64,000 bases of DNA, taken from assembly GCA_948146395.1 (NCBI GenBank), contig OX411556.1, positions 28,257,653 through 28,321,652 of the forward strand. The letters are read 5' to 3'. Source of the DNA: Fragum whitleyi (Eukaryota > Mollusca > Bivalvia > Cardiida > Cardiidae). Below are positions 13,301-25,553 of this stretch, piece after piece. The notes under the pieces were generated by a model that made no database searches, was not told the origin of the DNA, and saw only the letters and a list, made by a program, of their open reading frames with translations. The number at the start of each line of letters is the position of its first letter. The stretch's first letter is position 1. A program made the position numbers and the translations under genes.

Positions 13301-16300
13301 GATTTAAAAATGATATTAAACCGCAATTAAGATAATTGAGAGTGAAAAAAATCATATCTTAACAGTTTTCGCGACTTTGAAATCTCATTCTGCCATTCTG
13401 CTATTCTGCTATTCTGCTAGCAGAATGAAGTTGGCAGAATGGCAGAATAGCAGAATGAAAAATCGAATGTCAGAATTCGATCAACTTTTGCATGAGATAA
13501 CTTGATTTGATGTTTAAACGTGTTTTCAACGATTTTCCCGCCAAAAATTCCTTATATCATGCTCCGGTTAACATGCCAAAAACAAAGTCCAAATTCAAAC
13601 TAATGAAAAAAACAATCATTTTTTGAAACCTATCAGTCCAAAATCGATTTAAAAATGATATTAGAACGCAATAAAAGTAATTGAGAGTGAAAATAGTCAT
13701 ATCTCAACAGTTTTCGCGACTTTGAAACTCATTCTGCTATTCTGCTATTCTGCTAGCAGAATGAAGTTGGCAGAATAGCAGAATAGCAGAATGAAAAATC
13801 GAATGTCATAACTCGATCAATTTGTGCATGAAATAACTTGATTTGTTGTTTAAACGTGTTTTCAACGATTTTCCCGCCAAAAATTCCTGATATCATGCTC
13901 CGGTTAACATGCCAAGCAACCAAGTCCAAATTCAAACTAATGAAAAAAACAATCATTTTTTGAAACCAATCGGTCTAAAATCGATTTAAAAATGATATTA
14001 GAACGCAATAAAGATAATTGAGAGTGAAAAAATCATATCTTAACAGTTTTTGCGACTTTGAAATCTCATTCTGCCATTCTGCTATTCTGCTATTCTGCTA
14101 GCAGAATGAAGTTGGCAGAATGGCAGAATAGCAGAATGAAAAATCGAATGTCAGAATTCGATCAACTTTTGCATGAAATAACTTGATTTGATGTTTAAAC
14201 GTGTTTTCAACGATTTTTCCGCAAAAAATTCCTTATATCATGCTCCGGTTAACATGCAAAAAACAAAGTCCAAATTCAAACCAATGAAAAAAACAATCAT
14301 TTTTTGAAACCAATCCGTCTAAAATCGATTTAAAAATGATATTAGAACGCAATAAAAGTAATTGAGAGTGAAAATAGTCATATCCCAACAGTTTTCGCGA
14401 CTTTGAAATCTCATTCTGCCATTCTGCTATTCTGCTAGCAGAATGAAGTTGGCAGAATGGCAGGATAGCAGAATGAAAAATCGAATGTCATAACTCGATC
14501 ATTTTGTGCATGAAATAACTTGATTTGTTGTTTAAACGTGTTTTCAACGATTTTCCCGCCAAAAATTCCTTATATCATGCTCCGGTTAACATGCCAAGCA
14601 ACCAAGTCCAAATTCAAACTAATGAAAAAAACAATCATTTTTTGAAACCAATCGGTCTAAAATCGATTTAAAAATGATATTAGAACGCAATAAAGATAAT
14701 TGAGATTGAAAAAATCATATCTTAACAGTTTTTGCGACTTTGAAATCTCATTCTGCCATTCTGCTATTCTGCTATTCTGCTAGCAGAATGAAGTTGGCAG
14801 AATGGCAGAATAGCAGAATGAAAAATCGAATGTCAGAATTCGATCAACTTTTGCATGAAATAACTTGATTTGATGTTTAAACGTGTTTTCAACGATTTTC
14901 CCGCCAAAAATTCCTTATGTCATGCTCCGGTTAACATAACAAGCAACCAAGTCCAAATTCAAACTAATGAAAAAAACAATCATTTTTTGAAACCAATCCG
15001 TCTAAAATCGATTTAAAAATGATATTAGAACGCAAAAAAGATAATTGAGAGTGAAAAAAATCATATCTTAACAGTTTTCGCGACTTTGAAATCTCATTCT
15101 GCCATTCTGCTATTCTGCTATTCTGCTAGCAGAATGAAGTTGGCAGAATGGCAGAATAGCAGAATGAAAAATCGAATGTCAGAATTCGATAAACTTTTGC
15201 ATGAGATAACTTGATTTTATGTTTAAACGTGTTTTCAACGATTTTTCCGCAAAAAATTCCTTATATCATGCTCCGGTTAACATAACAAGCAACCAAGTCC
15301 AAATTCAAACTAATGAAAAAAACAATCATTTTTTGAAACCAATCGGTCTAAAATCGATTTAAAAATCATATTAGAACGCAATAAAGATAATTGAGAGTGA
15401 AAAAAATTATATCTTAACAGTTTTCGCGACTTTGAAATCTCATTCTGCCATTCTGCTATTCTGCTAGCAGAATGAAGTTGGCAGAATGGCAGAATAGCAG
15501 AATGAAAAATCGAATGTCAGAATTCGATCAACTTTTGCATGAAATAACTTGATTTTATGTTTAAACGTGTTTTCAACGATTTTCCCGCAAAAAATTCCTT
15601 ATATCATACTCCGGTTAACATGCCAAAAACAAAGTCCAAATTCAAACTAATGAAAAAAACAATCATTTTTTGAAACCAATCCGTCTAAAATCGATTCAAA
15701 AATGATATTAGAACGCATTAAAGATTATTGAGAGTGAAAAAATCATATCTTAACAGTTTTCGCGACTTTGAAATCTCATTCTGCCATTCTGCTATTCTGC
15801 TATTCTGCTAGCAGAATGAAGTTGGCAGAATGGCAGAATAGCAGAATGAAAAATCGAATGTCATAACTCGATCAATTTGTGCATGAAATAACTTGATTTG
15901 TTGTTTAAACGTGTTTTCAACGATTTTCCCGCCAAAAACTCCTGATATCATGCTCCGGTTAACATGCCAAGCAACCAAGTCCAAATTCAAACTAATGAAA
16001 AAAACAATCATTTTTTGAAACCAATCGGTCTAAAATCGATTTAAAAATGATATTAGAACGCAATAAAGATAATTGAGAGTGAAAAAATCATATCTTAACA
16101 GTTTTTGCGACTTTGAAATCTCATTCTGCCATTCTGCTATTCTGCTAGCAGAATGAAGTTGGCAGAATGGCAGAATAGCAGATTGAAAAATCGAATGTCA
16201 GAATTCGATCAACTTTTGCATGAGATAACTTGATTTGATGTTTAAACGTGTTTTCAACGATTTTTCCGCAAAAAATTCCTTATATCATGCTCCGGTTAAC

Positions 16301-19008
16301 ATGCCAAAAACAAAGTCCAAATTCAAACTAATGAGAAAAACAATCATTTTTTGAAACCTATCAGTCCAAAATCGATTTTAAAATGATATTAGAACGCAAT
16401 AAAAGTAATTGAGAGTGAAAAAAGTCATATCTCAACAGTTTTCGCGTCTTTAAAATCTCATTCTGCCATTCTGCTATTCTGCTAGCAGAATGAAGTTGGC
16501 AGAATGGCAGAATAGCAGAATGAAAAATCGAAAGTCAAGATTTGATCAATTTGTGCACGAAATAACTTGATTTCATGTTTAAACGTGTTTTCAATGATTT
16601 TCCAGCAAAAAATTCCTTCTATCATGCTCCGGTTAACATGCCAAGCAACCAAGTCCCAATTCAAACTAATGAAAAAATCAATCAGCGCGAATCGCTCTAG
16701 AGCGGCTGCTAATAGCCGCAGAACCGCCAAACTCGTCACTATCGTAGTGCTTGAGTGGATCAACAAGACGGAACCATGATAGACTCGATCGGCGCATTGG
16801 ACGGCCCAGCGGCGTTACCCGGCAACGGCCCCACTGCTCTCGCGTCCCAGGGCCCGTATTCGCGTTTCTCCGGCCATAGATATGCTGGGAACACCAAACT
16901 CGCCTCGACTGTAGAGACCAAGCCCTAGAGGCGATCGACGTCGAGCAATCCCGACCCAGCCACTGCATGTCCGGTCAGGGCGCCGAAAACACGATTTTCG
17001 CCCGTAGTTGGGATGGAGGTGCGAAACTCTCTCCGATTGTAGTCCTCGTCGAGACGAACATGTAGTCACCAAGATTGTCCCGATCGGCCAACTGGGGGCC
17101 GAGCTATTGCCGTAGCGCTTCTTAAAAGCCAAACTCGGCTTGCACCCTAGCGACATCAGCGCGAATCGTTCTAGAGCGGCCGCTAATAGCCGCAGCTCCA
17201 CAAAATGCGCCACGATTGTAGCAACAAGAGGGTACCATGATCGACTCGATCAACGCCTTGGCTCGGCCAAACGGCGATGCCCGGCAGCGGCCGCTATACT
17301 CTTGCGCCCCAGGGCCCGTATTCGCGTTTCTCCGGCCATGGATGAGCTTGGAACGCCAAACTCGCCTCGATGGTAGAGACCGAGCCCCAACAGCGATCGA
17401 CGTCGAGCAATCCCGACTCAGCCACTGCACTTCCGGTATTGGCGTCGAAAACGCGATTTTCTCCTGTGGGTGGGATGGAGGTGCGAAACTCTCCCCGATT
17501 GTAGAGCTTGTCAAGACAAACGCGTAGACACCAGGATTGTCCCGATCAGTCCACTGGGGGCCGAGCTACGGCCGAAGCGCCTCTGTAAAGCCCAGTTCGG
17601 CCGGCACCCTAGAGACATCAGCGCGAATCGCTCTAGAGCGGCCGCTCGTAGCCGCAGCTCCGCAGCTTGGGTGGAGCAACAATACCGAGCCATGATGGAC
17701 TCGATCAGCGCCTTGGCTCGGCCCAGCGGCGTTACCCGGCAACGGCCGCACTGCTCTCGTGCCCCAGGGCCCGTATTCGCGTTTCTCCGGCCATGGATGA
17801 GATGGGAACGCCAAACCCGCCTCGATGGAAGAGACTTAGCCCCAGAGGCGATCGACGTCGAGCAATCCCGACCCAGCCACTGCACTTCCGGTCTGGGCGC
17901 CGAAAACTCGATTTTCGCCCGTAGTTGGGATCGAGGTTCGAAACTCTCCCCGATGGTAGTGCTCGACGAGACGTATACGTAGACACCAAGATTGTCCCGA
18001 TCGGCCAACTGGGGACCGAGCTTTGACCGTAGCGCCTCTGAAAAGCCCAGTTCGGCCGGCACCCTAGCGACATCAGCGCGAATCAATCTAGAGCGGCTGC
18101 CAAAAGCCGCAGCCCCGCCAAACTCGCCACGATTGTAGTGCTTAAGTGGAGGAACAAGCCCGTTTCATGATCGACTCGATCAACGCCTTGGCTCGGCCAA
18201 ACGGCGCTACCCGGCAACGGCCACACTGCTCTCGCGCCCCAGGGCCCGTATTCGCGTTTCTCCGGCCATAGATGAGCTGGAAACGTCAAACTCGCCTCGA
18301 TGGTAAAGACCGAGCCCCAGAGCCGATCGACGTCCAGCAATCCCGACTCAGCCACTTCACTTCCGGTCTGGGCGCCGAAAACACGATTTTCGCCTGTGAA
18401 TAGGATTGAGGTGCGAAACTCTCCCCGATTGTAGAGCTTGTCGAGACGAACACGTAGACACCAAGATTGTCCCGATCGGCCAACTAGGGGCCGAGCTATG
18501 GCCGAAGCTCCTCTTAAAAGCCAAACTCGGCTTGCACCCTAGCGACATGAGCGCGAATCACTCTAGAGCGGCCGCTAATAGCCGCAGCTCCACAAAACTC
18601 GCCACGATTGTAGTACTTGGCTGGAGCAACAAGAGGGTACCATGATCGACTCGATCAACGCCTTGGCTCGGCCAAGCGGCGATGCCCGGCAGCGGCCGCT
18701 ATATTCTCGCGCCCCAGGGACCGTATTCGCCTTTCTCCGGCCATGGATGAGCTGTGAACGCCAAACTCGCCTCGATGGAGAAGACCGAGCCCCAGTAGCG
18801 AACGACGTCGAGCAATCCCGACCCAGCCACTGCACTTCCGGTCGGGGCGCCGAAAACGCGATTTTCGCCTGTGGTTGGGATGGAGGTGCGGAACTCTCTC
18901 CGATTGTAGTGCTCGTCGAGACAAACACGTAGACACCAAGATTGTCCCGATCGGTCCACTGGTGCCCGAGCTATGGCCACAGCGCCTCTGAAAAGCCCAG
19001 TTCAGATA

Positions 19009-19050
19009 GGGTCAGGGTTAGGGTTAGGTTTAGGGTTAGGGTTAGGGTTA
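19009..19050 (+). repeat. Interstitial telomeric repeat (TTAGGG)n, ITS 1
   Basis: GGGTCAGGGTTAGGGTTAGG is followed by further hexamers with one GGTTTA variant. It replaces the 3' third of a satB monomer and is followed directly by CTGCTCTCGCGCCCC. Confidence 0.95.
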
Positions 19051-19358
19051 CTGCTCTCGCGCCCCACGGCCCGTATTCGCGTTTCTCCGGCCATAGATGA
19101 GCTTGGAACGCCAAACTCGCCTCGATGGTAGGGACCGAGCCCCAGAGCCGATCGACGTCGAGCAATCCCGACTAAGCCACTACACTTACGGTCTGGGCGC
19201 CGAAAACGCGAGTTTCGCATGTGGATGGGATTGAGGTGCGAAACTCTCCCCGATTGTAAAGCTCGTCGAGACAAACACGTAGACACCAAGATTGTCCCGA
19301 TCAGCCACCTGGGGGCCGAGCTTTGGCCGTAGCGCCTCTGAAAAGCCCAGTTCGGATC

Positions 19359-19412
19359 GGGTCAGGGTTAGGGTTAGGTTTAGGGTTAGGGTTAGGGTTA
19401 GGGTAAGGGTTA
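19359..19412 (+). repeat. Interstitial telomeric repeat, ITS 2 (12 bp longer)
   Basis: Same degenerate order as ITS 1 (GTCAGGG, GGTTTAGGG), with two additional hexamers, one of them GGGTAA. Confidence 0.95.
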
Positions 19413-21125
19413 CTGCTCTCACGCCCCAGGGCCCGTATTCGCGTTTCTTAGGCCATAGATGAGCTTGGAACGCCAAACTCGCCTCGATGGTAGAGACCGA
19501 GCCCCAACAGCGATCGACGTCGAGCAATCCCGACTCAGCCACTGCACTTCCGGTATTGGCGTCGAAAACGCGATTTTCTCCTGTGGATGGGATGGAGGTG
19601 CGAAACTCTCCCCGATTGTAGAGCTTGTCAAGACAAACGCGTAGACACCAGGATTGTCCCGATCAGTCCACTGGGGGCCGAGCTACGGCCGAAGCGCCTC
19701 TGTAAAGCCCAGTTCGGCCGGCACCCTAGAGACATCAGCGCGAATCGCTCTAGAGCGGCCGCTCGTAGCCGCAGCTCCGCGACTTGGGTGGAGCAACAAT
19801 ACCGAGCCATGATGGACTCGATCAGCGCCTTGGTTCGGCCCAGCGGCGTTACCCGGCAACGGCCGCACTGCTCTCGTGCCCCAGGGCCCGTATTCGGGTT
19901 TCTCCGGCCATGGATGAGATGGGAACGCAAAACCCGCCTCGATTGAAGAGACTTAGCCCCAGAGGCGATCGACGTCGAGCAATCCCAACCCAGCCACTGC
20001 ACTTCCGGTCTGGGCGCCGAAAACTTGATTTTCGCCCGTAGTTGGGATGGAGGTGCGAAACTCTCCCCGATGGTAGTGCTCGACGAGACGTATACGTAGA
20101 CACCAAGATTGTCCCGATCGGCCAACTGGGGACCGAGCTTTGACCGTAGCGCCTCTGAAAAGCCCAGTTCGGCCGGCACCCTAGCGACATCAGCGCGAAT
20201 CAATCTAGAGCGGCCGCCAAAAGCCGCAGCCCCGCCAAACTCGCCACGATTGTAGTGCTTAAGTGGAGGAACAAGCCCGTTTCATGATCGACTCGATCAA
20301 CGCCTTGGCTCGGCCAAACGGCGCTACCCGGCAACGGCCACACTGCTCTCGCGCCCCAGGGCCCGTATTCGCGTTTCTCCGGCCATAGATGAGCTGGAAA
20401 CGTCAAACTCGCCTCGATGGTAAAGACCGAGCCCCAGAGCCGATCGACGTCCAGCAATCCCGACTCAGCCACTTCACTTCCGGTCTGGGCGCCGAAAACA
20501 CGATTTTCGCCTGTGGATAGGATTGAGGTGCGAAACTCTCCCCGATTGTAGAGCTTGTCGAGACGAACACGTAGACACCAAGATTGTCCCGATCGGCCAA
20601 CTAGGGGCCGAGCTATGGCCGAAGCTCCTCTTAAAAGCCAAACTCTTCTTGCACCCTAGCGACATGAGCGCGAATCACTCTAGAGCGGCCGCTAATAGCC
20701 GCAGCTCCACAAAACTCGCCACGATTGTAGTACTTGGCTGGAGCAACAAGAGGGTACCATGATCGACTCGATCAACGCCTTGGCTCGGCCAAGCGGCGAT
20801 GCCCGGCAGCGGCCGCTATATTCTCGCGCCCCAGGGACCGTATTCGCCTTTCTCCGGCCATGGATGAGCTGTGACCGCCAAACTCGCCTCGATGGAGAAG
20901 ACCGAGCCCCAGTAGCGAACGACGTCGAGCAATCCCGACCCAGCCACTGCACTTCCGGTCGGGGCGCCGAAAACGCGATTTTCGCCTGTGGTTGGGATGG
21001 AGGTGCGGAACTCTCTCCGATTGTAGTGCTCGTCGAGACAAACACGTAGGCACCAAGATTGTCCCGATCGGTCCACTGGTGCCCGAGCTATGGCCACAGC
21101 GCCTCTGAAAGGCCCAGTTCAGATA

Positions 21126-21168
21126 GGGTCAGGGTTAGGGTTAGGTTTAGGGTTAGGGTTAGGGTTAC
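21126..21168 (+). repeat. Interstitial telomeric repeat, ITS 3
   Basis: Counterpart of ITS 1 in the second higher-order unit, 2,117 bp downstream, with the same variant hexamers. Confidence 0.95.
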
Positions 21169-21475
21169 TGCTCTCGCGCCCCACGGCCCGTATTCGCGTT
21201 TCTCCGGCCATAGATGAGCTTGGAACGCCAAACTCGCCTCGATGGTAGGGACCGAGCCCCAGAGCCGATCGACGTCGAGCAATCCCGACTAAGCCACTAC
21301 ACTTACGGTCTGGGCGCCGAAAACGCGAGTTTCGCATGTGGATAGGATTGAGGTGCGAAACTCTCCCCGATTGTAAAGCTCGTCGAGACAAACACGTAGA
21401 CACCAAGATTGTCCCGATCAGCCACCTGGGGGCCGAGCTTTGGCCGTAGCGCCTCTGAAAAGCCCAGTTCGGATC

Positions 21476-21518
21476 GGGTCAGGGTTAGGGTTAGGTTTAG
21501 GGTTAGGGTTAGGGTTAC
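21476..21518 (+). repeat. Interstitial telomeric repeat, ITS 4
   Basis: Counterpart of ITS 2 in the second higher-order unit. It lacks the two additional hexamers of ITS 2. Confidence 0.95.
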
Positions 21519-22249
21519 TGCTCTCACGCCCCAGGGCCCGTATTCGCGTTTCTTAGGCCATAGATGAGCTTGGAACGCCAAACTCGCCTCGATGGTAGAG
21601 ACCGAGCCCCAACAGCGATCGACGTCGAGCAATCCCGACTCAGCCACTGCACTTCCGGTATTGGCGTCGAAAACGCGATTTTCTCCTGTGGGTGGGATGG
21701 AGGTGCGAAACTCTCCCCGATTGTAGAGCTTGTCAAGACAAACGCGTAGACACCAGGATTGTCCCGATCAGTCCACTGGGGGCCGAGCTACGGCCGAAGC
21801 GCCTCTGTAAAGCCCAGTTCGGCCGGCACCCTAGAGACATCAGCGCGAATCGCTCTAGAGCGGCCGCTCGTAGCCGCAGCTCCGCAGCTTGGGTGGAGCA
21901 ACAATACCGAGCCATGATGGACTCGATCAGCGCCTTGGCTCGGCCCAGCGGCGTTACCCGGCAACGGCCGCACTGCTCTCGTGCCCCAGGGCCCGTATTC
22001 GCGTTTCTCCGGCCATGGATGAGATGGGAACGCCAAACCCGCCTCGATGGAAGAGACTTAGCCCCAGAGGTGATCGACGTCAAGCAATCCCGACCCAGCC
22101 ACTGCACTTCCGGTCTGGGCGCCGAAAACTTGATTTTCGCCTGTAGTTGGGATGGAGGTGCAAAACTCTACCTGATTGAAGAGCTCGTCGAGACGACCCG
22201 TAGATCCCAGGATTATCCCGTTCAGCCCACTGGGGGCCGAGCAACGGCC

Positions 22250-24232
22250 GATGGGCAGTCAAAATTGCGGGGCAAAATGAGAGTTCTGGGAGCGAGAATG
22301 CGGATAACTGCGGCAAAAATCACTGCTATACGGGTTGAGATGCGGGGTAAAATCCGAAGTTTGGGAGCAAATCACTGCTTCGTAACACAACTGCTTTCGC
22401 ATGGCCGCAAAAAATCGCGGCTCAAATGAGTCGCGGCGCGAATCCAGCACGATTCTTGCTAGCTCCGACGCAATCCGCCGCAGCCCAACCAAATTTGCCA
22501 CGATTGAAGGGCTTGAATAGGGCTACACGACGGTACCTACAACATAGGAATCGGTTAATTGGTTCGAGCCCTGCATGGAGTTTCTCATTCACGTGAACAC
22601 TTCGCCCCGGCGCGAGCGGCCCACTGCCTGCCTAGCAAAGGCTACTGAGCCGTCCTAAATCGCCGCTCGAACTGCCTAGAGATCCACCGCTATGGGGGGC
22701 AAATTCCCAACTCTCGAAGCAAAAATCCGCTTCAAGAGCCGAGCTGTATTCGCTCCGCCGCTAAAATCACGGCTCGATCGCGCCGAGGTGCGACTCCAGC
22801 GCGATTCTCTGAAGTTCCGCTTTTTTTGCCGCAGCTTAACCAAACTCGCCACGACTGTAGCGCTTGAATATGGCTACACGACAGTACCTACAACATAGGA
22901 ATCGGTCCATTGGTTCGAGCCCTGCATCGAGTGTCTCATTCCGATGAACATTTCTCCTCGGCGCGAGCGGCCCACAGCCTGCCTAGCGACGACTACTGAG
23001 CCGTCCAAAAGCGCCGCTCGAGAGCCGTTCACCTGCCTGGCGATCGACCGCGATGCGGGGCAGATTCTGTGTCTTAGGAGCAAATCTACCCTTCAAAAGC
23101 CGAGCTGTATTCGCTCCGCCGCTAAATTCATGGCTCGATCGCGTCGAGGCGCGACTCCAGCGCGACTCGCTGTAGCTCTAACGCTATTAGCCGCAACCCA
23201 ACAAAACTCGCAACGATTGTAGCGCTTGAATAGGGCTACAAAACAGTATATACAACATAGAAATCGGTCCATTGGTTTGAGCCCTGCATCGAGTGTCTAA
23301 CTCCGTTGAACGTTTCGCCTCGGCGCGAGCAGCCCACTGCCTGCCTTGCGACGGATATTGAGCCGTCCAAAATCACCGCTCGAGAGCCGTTTACCTGCCT
23401 AGCAATCGACCGCGATGCGGGGCAGATTCCGTGTCTTGGGAGCAAATACACGCTGCAAGAGTCGAGCTGTAAACACTCCGCCGCCAAAAGCACGGCTCGA
23501 TCGCGTCGAGGCGCGACTCCAGCGCGAATCCTTGTAGCTCCGACGCAAACCGCCAAAGCCCAACCAAACTCACCAAGATTGAAGCGCTTGAATATGGCTA
23601 CACGACGGTACCTACAACATTGGAATCGGTCTATTGGTTCGAGCCCTGAATCGAGTGTTTCACTCCCGTAAACATTTCGCCTCGGCGCGAGCAGCCCACT
23701 GCCTGCCTAGCGACGGCTACTGAGCCGTCAAAAATCTCCGCTCGAGAGCCTTTAAACTGCCTATTGATCGACCGCTATGCGGGGCGAATTCCCGACTCTC
23801 GGAGCAAATCTCCGCTTCGAGAGCAGAGCTGCACTCGCTCCGCCGCTAAAATCGCAGCTCGATCGAGTCGAGGCGCGACTCCACTGCGAATCGCTGTAGC
23901 TCCGGCGTTTTTCCCCGCAGCCCAACAAAACTCGCCACGATTGTAGCGCTTGAATAGGGCTACATGATGGTACTACAACATAGGAATTGGTCCATTGGTT
24001 CGAGCCCCGAATCGAGTGTCTCACTCCCGTGATCATTTCGCCTCGGCGCAGGCGGCCCACTGCCTGCCTAGCAAAGGCTACTGAGCCGTCCAAAATCGCC
24101 GCTCGAGAGCCGTTAACCTGCCCAGCGATCGACCGCGATGCGGGGCAAATTTTATGTCTTGGAAGCAAATCTAAGCTTCAAGAGCCGAGCTGTTTTCGCT
24201 CCGCAGCTAAAATCACAGCTCGATCGCGTCGA
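22250..24232 (+). repeat. satC: GC-rich ~357-bp satellite, about five copies
   Basis: ACAACATAGGAATCGGT or close variants recur at about 22,540, 22,890, 23,253, 23,617 and 23,967 (spacings 350-364 bp). Each copy also has TTGGTTCGAGCCC, CTCGGCGCGAGC, TGAGCCGTC, GATCGACCGCGATGCGGGGC and GAGCCGAGCTGTATTCGCTC. The first ~180 bp (22,250-22,430) is a divergent transition zone that shares AATCGCGGCTC-type words. Copies are clearly more diverged from each other than the satB units. GGTTCGAGCCC matches a tRNA B box, but I could not find a matching A box, so it is not called as a tRNA or SINE. Confidence 0.88.
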
Positions 24233-25553
24233 TTTTAGACGAAAAGGTTTCAAAAAATGATTGTTTTTTTCATTGGTTTGAATTTGGACTTGGTTGCTTG
24301 GCATGTTAACCGGAGCATGATATAAGGAATTTTTGGCGGGAAAATCGTTGAAAACACGTTTAAACAACAAATCAAGTTATTTCAGGCAAAAGTTGATCGA
24401 GTTCTAACATTCGATTTTTCATTCTGCTATTCTGCCATTCTGCCAACTTCATTCTGCTAGCAGAATGGCAGAATGAGATTTCAAAGTCGCGAAAACTGTT
24501 GAGATATGACTTTTTTCACTCTCAATTACTTTTATTGCGTTCTAATATCATTTTTAAATCGATTTTAGACCGATCGGTTTCAAAAAATGATTGTTTTTTT
24601 CATTAGTTTGAATTTGGACTTGGTTGCTTGGCATGTTAACCGGAGCATGATATAAAGAATTTTTGGAGGGAAAATTGTTGAAAACACGTTTAGACAACAA
24701 ACCAAGTTAATTCATGCACAAATTGATCGAGTTCTGAAATTCGATTTTTCACTCTGCTATTCTGCCATTCGGCCAACTTCATTCTGCTAGCAGAATAGCA
24801 GAATAGCAGAATGGCAGAATGAGATTTCAAAGTCGCGAAAACTGTTGAGATATGACTTTTTTCAATCTCAATCACTTTTATTGCGTTCTAATATCATTTT
24901 TAAAACGATTTTAGACTAAAAGGTTTCAAAAAATGATTGTTTTTTTCATAAGTTTGAATTTGGACTTGGTTGCTTGGCATGTTAACCGGAGCATGATATA
25001 AGGATTTTTTGGCGGGAAAATCGTTGAAAACACGTTTAAACATCAAATCAAGTTATTTTATGCAAAAGTTGATCGAATTCTGACATTCGATTTTTCATTC
25101 TGCTATTCTGCCATTCTGCCAACTTCATTCTGCTAGCAGAATAGCAGAATAGCAGAATGGCAGAATGACATTTCAAAGTCGCGAAAACTTTAAAGATATG
25201 ACTTTTTTCACTCTCAATTATCTTTATTGCGTTCTTATATCATTTTTAAATCGATTTTAGACCGATTGGTTTCAAAAAATGATTGTTTTTTTTTTCATTA
25301 GTTTGAATTTGGACTTGGTTGCTTGGCATGTTAACCGGAGCATGATATAAGGAATTTTTTGCTGGAAAATCATTGAAAACACGTTTAAACAACAAATCAA
25401 GTAATTTCATGCACCCGATTTTGACTTTCGATTTTTTATTCTGCTATTCTGCTATTCTGCCATTCTGCCAACTTCATTCTGCCATTCTGCTATTCTGCCA
25501 TTCTGCTAACTTCATTCTGCTATTCTGCTATTCTGCCATTCTGCCAACTTCAG
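24233..25553 (-). repeat. satA, inverted orientation, about four diverged copies
   Basis: The strand is the reverse complement of satA: GGTTTCAAAAAATGATTG, GTTAACCGGAGCATGATA, TTGGCGGGAAAATCGTTGAA and AGTCGCGAAAACTGTTGA recur at ~345-bp spacing. The last copy ends in an expanded iteron field (25,434-25,553: CATTCTGCCATTCTGCTA units with TAACTTCATTC spacers). The left junction uses TCGATTTTAGAC, shared by the register of satC (GCGTCGA) and satA (AAATCGATTTTAGAC). Confidence 0.95.

Larger units (their letters stand above)
1..16679 (+). repeat. satA: AT-rich ~343-bp satellite array, about 48 copies
   Basis: The palindromic landmark ATTCTGCTAGCAGAAT recurs at about 320, 660, 997, 1345, 1693, 2028 and so on to 16,480. 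This gives 47 intervals of mostly 330-348 bp, all in the same orientation. Each monomer holds a cluster of ATTCTGCYA iterons in inverted arrangement, a TTTTCCCGCCAAAA box, a TCATGCTCCGGTTAAC block, A-tract-rich DNA (AATGAAAAAAACAATCATTT) and TTTTCGCGACTTTG. Copies differ by a few percent and by iteron number (two to three before the palindrome). The array runs off the left edge. Short ORFs of 60-94 codons recur once per monomer and carry no protein signature; I treat them as non-coding. Confidence 0.97.
16680..22250 (+). repeat. satB: GC-rich ~460-bp satellite with 2.1-kb higher-order units
   Basis: Landmarks CTCTAGAGCGGCCGC and CTGCTCTCGCGCCCCAGG recur about every 455-476 bp, and about every 350-361 bp in the two telomere-repeat-containing variants. 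The phase of long frames repeats at 2,117 bp (17,470 to 19,587) and 2,105 bp (19,587 to 21,692). Units are about 17,342-19,458, 19,459-21,563 and a partial one from 21,564. Base composition switches sharply from AT-rich satA at 16,679. Open frames up to 245 codons on both strands follow from the low stop-codon density of GC-rich DNA and are not called as genes. Confidence 0.95.

Noticed and set aside
300..16500. CENP-B box in satA
   Set aside because: I looked for TTCGNNNNANNCGGG on both strands; TTTTCCCGCC and TTTTCGCGAC do not fit the required spacing.
1..16679. CRISPR-like appearance of the regular repeats
   Set aside because: Whole 343-bp monomers are repeated, with no unique spacers, in a eukaryotic context.
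323..16766. Recurrent 60-94-codon ORFs in satA
   Set aside because: One appears per monomer in register, with frames broken in most copies; there is no reason to expect translation.
16678..22501. Dozens of ORFs of 60-245 codons on both strands in the GC-rich satellite
   Set aside because: They repeat with the 460-bp and 2.1-kb satellite periods, overlap on opposite strands, carry TLTLTL stretches from the telomere repeats and have no protein signature. GC-rich DNA simply has few stop codons.
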